DNA of 64,000 nucleotides from Anopheles merus (Eukaryota; Arthropoda; Insecta; Diptera; Culicidae), in NCBI RefSeq assembly GCF_017562075.2, contig NC_054085.1, positions 18,446,722-18,510,721 of the forward strand, written 5' to 3'. Position 1 is the stretch's first letter; the number at the start of each line of letters is the position of its first letter. Shown piece after piece: positions 58,601 through 64,000 of the stretch. Below the pieces are notes generated by a model. The model did not search any database. It saw only the letters and a program-made list of their open reading frames with translations, and had not been told where the DNA came from. The position numbers were made by a program, and so were the translations under genes.

Positions 58601-61600
58601 TGCACACCATTTATCCACCATCCATTATGGCGTTATTGAAATATCCGAAAGAAAGAAAGATATAAAGCAGTATTGTTCCCATTCTGGATTGAAATAAAAC
58701 ACCAATCCGAATCGTACTTATAATAAATAATCGCCCTCTTGCACCCAGAGTATCCCTTTCTTTTGGGTGCCTTTGTTTGCACTGCACTGTTTGCTGGCGC
58801 GGGCAATATCATCATCGATCGCTGGAAGCGCACGATTTATTAGCTCATAAAATCGAAGGTGCTTAATCGCATTATGGTTGTTCATTGGATGCGGGCCCGC
58901 CAGCGAGCAAGGAAAAATGCATTACCGCGCGCCCAAGTGCAGTGTTAAAATGTTGATTTTATATCCGTTTTTTTTTATTATTTTATTATCATATCGCTTT
59001 CTCTGTACTCTCTCTCTCTCTCTCTCTCTCCACACACGCACAGTGGACGAATGCCGTTCGTTTGTGAAATTGATTACAATTTAAATTCACTGTTCAGTAG
59101 CTTGCGCAAATATGTTTTATTTTCCACCACCGGTGGGGGCACAAACGAGTCGCAACCACTCATAAAAAGTCAGGCAGTGCCCCAGTGCCGTACAATTGAA
59201 AGAAAATAAACGGGGTAGCTTTACCATGCGTAATCCCCAAGCCTGATCCATCGATCATTATTACTTCAGCCAGCCGGGAATGAAGCTGGAATTTCATTAC
59301 CTCGTTCACCCTTTCGCCAAACGGCATACCCTGGATAGACCCAGCTCGTACTTCGATTTACACTTTTTATACTCTGTGCTCAATGGAATATCAATTTTTC
59401 GACTTCGGGCTGGTTGGAGGCTTTTTTACCGTTCATTTTCTTCATATTTCGTTTGCGCTATATTCGCTCCAGTCTCCACCTCTGTAGCATCGCTCGCGTA
59501 ATCACGTAATGTTTGATGAGCGCAATGAATTTGATTAATTCCCGTGATTATGGATATGGAATCAAAATAAAAGGCTCTCACTGTTTCTACCGTTTTTTTT
59601 TATTATATTTGGAGCATCGCACCGCTATAATTAAATTATGGTGCACAAATATTGGCCCTGCTCGTACAAACGTGAAAGTTGAATTTTCATCTCTTTTGGT
59701 CGTTTTCAGCTTTCCTGGAAATGAAAACTAGGTTACGTCATGATGCATCGTACACGCACAGACACACATAGTACGCAAGAGCTTTATGGAGAATGGTTCT
59801 CACGGTTGCCAAGGGGGCAACGGCTGAACTGTAACCTGATTAGGTTGCTGGACGGCAACGCGATGCGCCGAACGAAGCGTATCGCACGAACAAAAAGCCC
59901 ACGCTAAATAAAGAAAAAATATGCTCCATTCTACTCGTTGCTTGAATTGTTTGAAATTGGAAACAAAAACTCTCCCGTTTTCTCAAATAACAAAAAAAAA
60001 CGATACACACTAATTGGTATCCTAATTTTCCGACACATTAATCCCTCCCGGAACGCGCCAAGCTTGGGCGAACTTTGAGCCAGCACATGAGCACGGTAAT
60101 TAATGGATGAGAGGAGGGACAGTGGGCCGGAGTGGTGAAATATTAATTTCTCTTTAAAATAAAAAGTAAACAAAAGCCCACCAACATAATCGCGCGTGAA
60201 ACGTTAAATACGGCTTTACGGAGCATTTGTTACGGTGGCGTTGAAAATGTTGGCTGTTGCAAGAGAAAGTTGGCAAATAAAGTTTATAGCTTGGTGCACA
60301 TATGCGTTCACCTTTAACGGTTTAAGATTTAAGATTTTGTTTACCACTAAAACAAAGCGAAATATACGAATCGCAAAGAGCAGGATGATATTTATTCTAC
60401 TGAGAGTAGCCAGGCGCCTCCATTCCGTTTGCACACACAAAATAGCACAGTTTATTCATTAAGCCAACAAAGCGCAATTCCCATGCAAGCGTTCTAAAAG
60501 ACTTGGATTGATTTCTTATCATCAATCACAGGTAGGGAAACCGCTGCCAGCTGTCCAATGTGCCTTATCGAGCTGAAGCGTACGCGTTTTTTCAATCCTA
60601 TTCAACGAAAACAAAAGCCCATTCCTCTCTCATCAGCTGCTGAACTTATCTCATTTTCCCATGATTTGCGTCAGCTTCGTAACCAACCATTCCGTTCGAT
60701 GGTCGATCGTAAATGCCGCTTGTTGTTTACTTCTTCTTGCTTTGATGTTTTGGGCAAAGGTTTTTCGCTAAAATTATACAACACAAACAACACCAAACCC
60801 TGCAAGCATTTCCAGGGATTTGGGTAAAAACAACTCGAACACCGACCGAATTGATGCGTGATTGGAGCGAGCTACTGAGAGCAGATTGTCTGGGAAATTG
60901 TCAGATAAGAAAAATAAAATAATCGACGAAATAATTGAACAATGAAATTTAATAAATTGAAAGAGTTATTTAAAATATATCAATTATGTTCAAATAGTTA
61001 CAGCAACTGTCTAGTATCAAGGTATAAAAACCAACCTTTTCCAACTCTACACATACAATTTTGCAATTTTAAATAAATTGCAACAAGGGTTTCATTTCAA
61101 TATTAAAAAGTAAATATTTCTAAAGATGAAAGTTACATTTAAACGATACACCTATTCCCTACCCCTATTTCCATGCCACTTTTACCCTGCATTACCTTCT
61201 GCTTCCCCCATTGAACAGCTTCCCACCGGCGGCGTAGTGACAAAACAGAGCCAACCTCAGAAAGTATTTGCGTACCGAAGAGCAATTATGACCATTGCTC
61301 CCAAAGCTACCAACCGAAAACCCGCAAACCACCCCCCCCCCTCCTCACCTCCCCAAACAACGACAGTACCTACCCATAACAATGCCCATGCCCTCCCCAA
61401 ACTGCCATATTGCGGTGATTGGCCGTAAATCCTTCCGATCCCCGGGACCGAAAGACACCATCCGGACACCGCATGGCGGGTATGCCCACAGCAAAACCGG
61501 CGTGCCAAAAGTATGTGGCATTATTTCACCCGATTATAAAACACACCTTGGGCGCACACACTCACACACACACCGTGCATTCGATTCGCACCACATCGAA

Positions 61601-61709
61601 AGACAAAGCAAGCGATAGAGAGGGCAAGGCTGCTAGAAATGAAATTTATCCAATGTGTTACCGGTACCAGTTTTATTATGCTTCCCCAGGCCACACACTA
61701 AGGTTCCGT

Positions 61710-61740
<31 letters not shown>

Positions 61741-62600
61741 CATACCCACAAACCAAGGCAAGGTGTTAAAATACCCCTATCTGTTTTAGTTTTCCAACCT
61801 TCCTTCCTAGCGACGAAACTGATCAGACAGGTGCTACGAGTGGCTGTAGTGTGCCATTGCTTCCCATTTGCTAACAGAGAGCTAACGATTCCCTGACCGA
61901 AACTTCTGCCCCGGGACTTCCCTCCCCTCTGCCCTTCTTATTACATCCGCCTCACTGCATGTAAACCGAACCGACGGGGAGAAGGGAGTGCGAAGCAAAA
62001 GACATGCTTCTTACCGGCGCTGGCGTGGTAACAGCTGCGACATGTTTTGTGAATTAATCCATGAATAATTAAATTTTATAATAGGATTATTTTCCTCGCA
62101 CAATCCACACCCGAACAATCGACACATCCCGGGTGTAAAAGGTGTACGCCACGCCGAGCTGAGGGGGTACTTACGCGGCAGCACATTTGCTGGAAAGCTG
62201 CTGCCTGCTGCTGCTTCTGATGCTACCCAGGCAGCATCTTTACAAGCGTAACGCGTGGAGCTTGGATGAAATTGGCAGCCAGCACTATCGAACGTTTAAA
62301 GTATTTGCCGTCAATTGCTTCGATGCAGAGGAATCTCTGCCCTGTGCCAGCATCAGCATGGGTTTTTTGCTTCGGGGGGGGGAATACATTACAGTGAACA
62401 ATAGTTCAGTTGTAATGCGATAGTGAGTCTTTTGTATCTTTGAAATATATCTGCAAAAAGAAATATATTTTCATTGCTTTATTTTGCTTATGAATCATTA
62501 CTTTCAAGCTTTTTGTAGCTTTTGTTAGACCAGTTGCTTTAATTCAAAAGAAAATTAAACCTTTTGACAGTTTGTAGCTAAGTAATTAAAAAAAATTTCG
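58601..62600. other. Intergenic, no gene supported
   Basis: Unique sequence with a CT tract near 59009-59030 and C-runs near 61330. No recognisable domain or RNA gene. A 78-codon frame at 62187-62423 has no supporting motif. Confidence 0.5.
61710..61732. repeat. (CA)n microsatellite
   Basis: About 11 CA units. Confidence 0.95.
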
Positions 62601-62800
62601 CCATAGCTGTACCAATTGTGGTTATAATCCAAAACTCGTGAATATTTACACCAAAAATCAATTTGCGACATTTTTTTTTAACTCAAATCAAGTAGTAATA
62701 AGCTCACTGCAGGTAAATTAGTAAGTGAACACCATTAAATAAGTAAAATTAACAGTTTGAAATATTCGTTTTGTATCACTATTTGTATTGATATCCACGC

Positions 62801-63019
62801 TCAATTAATTGCACAATTGATAGGGCGATACAGCAATTTACCCCCCTCCATTGTTGCATCTGTGGCTGAAACAAGTTCTTCTGAAATGTTAGAGACTGAT
62901 TCTACTGATAACACCGTCTTGTCCAGATCGCCATGGTGGTAGCCGATGACAGCGGCAAGCTGGGTGATCAGCAATAGTGCGAATAGCACTTTCCATCGAC
63001 GCCGTCCGATCGTCGACAT
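62801..63019 (-). CDS. Candidate small secreted peptide (72 aa single exon, or shorter if spliced)
   Basis: Function not recognised. From the ATG at 63019 the minus strand encodes an N-terminus typical of a signal peptide: MSTIGRRRWK, then the hydrophobic core VLFALLLITQLAAVIG. An acidic, Ser/Thr/Val-rich segment follows (YHHGDLDKTVLSVESV). A longer reading would need a GTG start. Unspliced, it stops at 62801. A donor (GTAAAT at 62841) and a good acceptor with a CTAAT branch motif (AG at 62708-62707) would define a 135-nt intron and give a ~68-residue product ending at 62678. It lies between possible inverted repeats near 62617 and 63906, so it could belong to a degraded element. Expression is unproven. 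Confidence 0.4.
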   Translation of the reverse strand: MSTIGRRRWKVLFALLLITQLAAVIGYHHGDLDKTVLSVESVSNISEELVSATDATMEGGKLLYRPINCAIN

Positions 63020-64000
63020 CGCGTGTCGATTGCCGAGCACACTTTACATCTCCTGACAATTCTTCATTTTCCTTAATTTGGAAGCTATACCGAAGCTAGC
63101 TACCGTTTCAGCACGAGGCACAGAGGAGCGCAAATCAGGGTGGCCTATTTGAATTGATTTAAATAAAGAATCGTAGCCAAAGTCCAACAATCTTGAAGAT
63201 ACTTCTTGTCAATTATGCTCTAATTATCGATCAGCGAAGAACAAGAGCGCACTTGGCAATAGTACGACACGAGCGGCATTCAGATTACACTTCGTATGAA
63301 TGTCATTCAAGACTGCGTTATTTCGATGAAACTTATTCTATGTTATATAATTTTACAAGAAAATGATGGTTAACACACAAAATAACACCCTATATTGCAA
63401 AAACAATAACGAGAAACCCCGATTTGTTCACTTGTAAACTACGCACTACGACCAAAACGACAGTTGTAAACAAAGCATCCATGGTATACTGCGATATTTG
63501 GTGCACCAAAGGTTACTTGTACCAATAATGGACATACGGAAAATGACATATTTTCGGTGAAATAATGGTAAATTTTGATAAGACGTCGTTAAATAACTAA
63601 TACTTTGCACCAAAATGATTATTTTGAGATAAAATTATGGTTAGGTGCTTGAAAATCGCTAATATCCTGCAGTGCTGCTCTTAGCAAAATGGTAAGAGAT
63701 ACCAAAAATCTTGGCAACACATTTTAAAAGGATGATATTTAACAAACGGAAGTGACCAACATGAAACTAATGAAGCACAAATGTGTTAAAATGTTCATAA
63801 TTGAAATGAAAAATCCTTCCGTGGTTTTAGAATGCAAATAGACTGTTTTAGAGCGAAAATAGTGTTCGTTATAGCCATATTTGGTGCTATAGCCACAATT
63901 GGTGCCCTTACCATGTATAACATGATGAAAATAAGGAACTATTGGTCTAATATTAACGTAGAATTTATTTCCAATGTTTTAATGAAGATATTAAGCTGTA
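63020..64000. other. AT-rich flank, possible degraded element end
   Basis: Upstream region of the small minus-strand peptide candidate. Near 63870-63910, two 18-bp direct repeats of the form ATAGCCAnAnTTGGTGC precede CCTTACC. No coding frame. Confidence 0.4.

Noticed and set aside
62187..62423. 78-codon plus-strand frame with a Leu/Cys-rich start
   Set aside because: The opposite strand is also open (ending LVKMLPG) and neither has a credible splice or domain context; coding status could not be decided.

Overview
This looks like nuclear DNA from a mosquito, most probably an Anopheles. The reasons are GT-AG introns up to 6.6 kb, many (CA)n and (GA)n microsatellites, a fibrinogen-related immune-type sequence, and many TA-flanked MITE-like elements with a degraded LINE and LTR remnant. 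There are no operons, Shine-Dalgarno sites, CRISPR arrays or phage genes. The species is inferred from style and gene content, not from a database match.

The window is gene-poor. The one confident gene is a three-exon plus-strand gene at 40543-51104. It encodes a 636-residue type I membrane protein: signal peptide, LRRNT cap, about 14 leucine-rich repeats, LRRCT cap, one transmembrane helix, and a 127-residue tail with a Gln run and a hydrophobic C-terminus. Exons are 40543-41340, 47944-48104 and 50153-51104, and both junctions keep the frame. Intron 1 carries, on the opposite strand, a fibrinogen-related protein (FREP) pseudogene (41455-42349) with two frame breaks and a nonsense codon. The rest of that intron is a cluster of transposable elements. 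A small secreted-peptide candidate lies on the minus strand at 62801-63019.

Layout. 1-9.8 kb: intergenic, with a 244-bp palindromic MITE, a dispersed repeat and a minus-strand LTR remnant. 9.78-11.85 kb: a 5'-truncated LINE split by a hAT-like foldback element, with a 400-bp (AAT)n tract, the whole block bounded by a 14-bp direct repeat. 11.9-40.4 kb: mostly intergenic, with two ~1.6 kb TA-flanked inverted-repeat elements, a dispersed repeat pair, a minisatellite and another palindromic MITE. 40.5-51.1 kb: the LRR gene and its intronic residents. 51.1-64 kb: a tRNA-like remnant, an A-rich tract that could be 3' UTR, and the small peptide candidate.

The most distinctive signal is the mobile-element archaeology. 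Two groups of non-autonomous elements share only their ends: about 1.6 kb with GGG..AA termini, and CAGGGTTT(T/C)CC termini. Others are a GGGTCG-rich foldback inside a LINE, and a minisatellite present in opposite orientations 27 kb apart, one copy being interrupted by a MITE. No multi-gene system was found.
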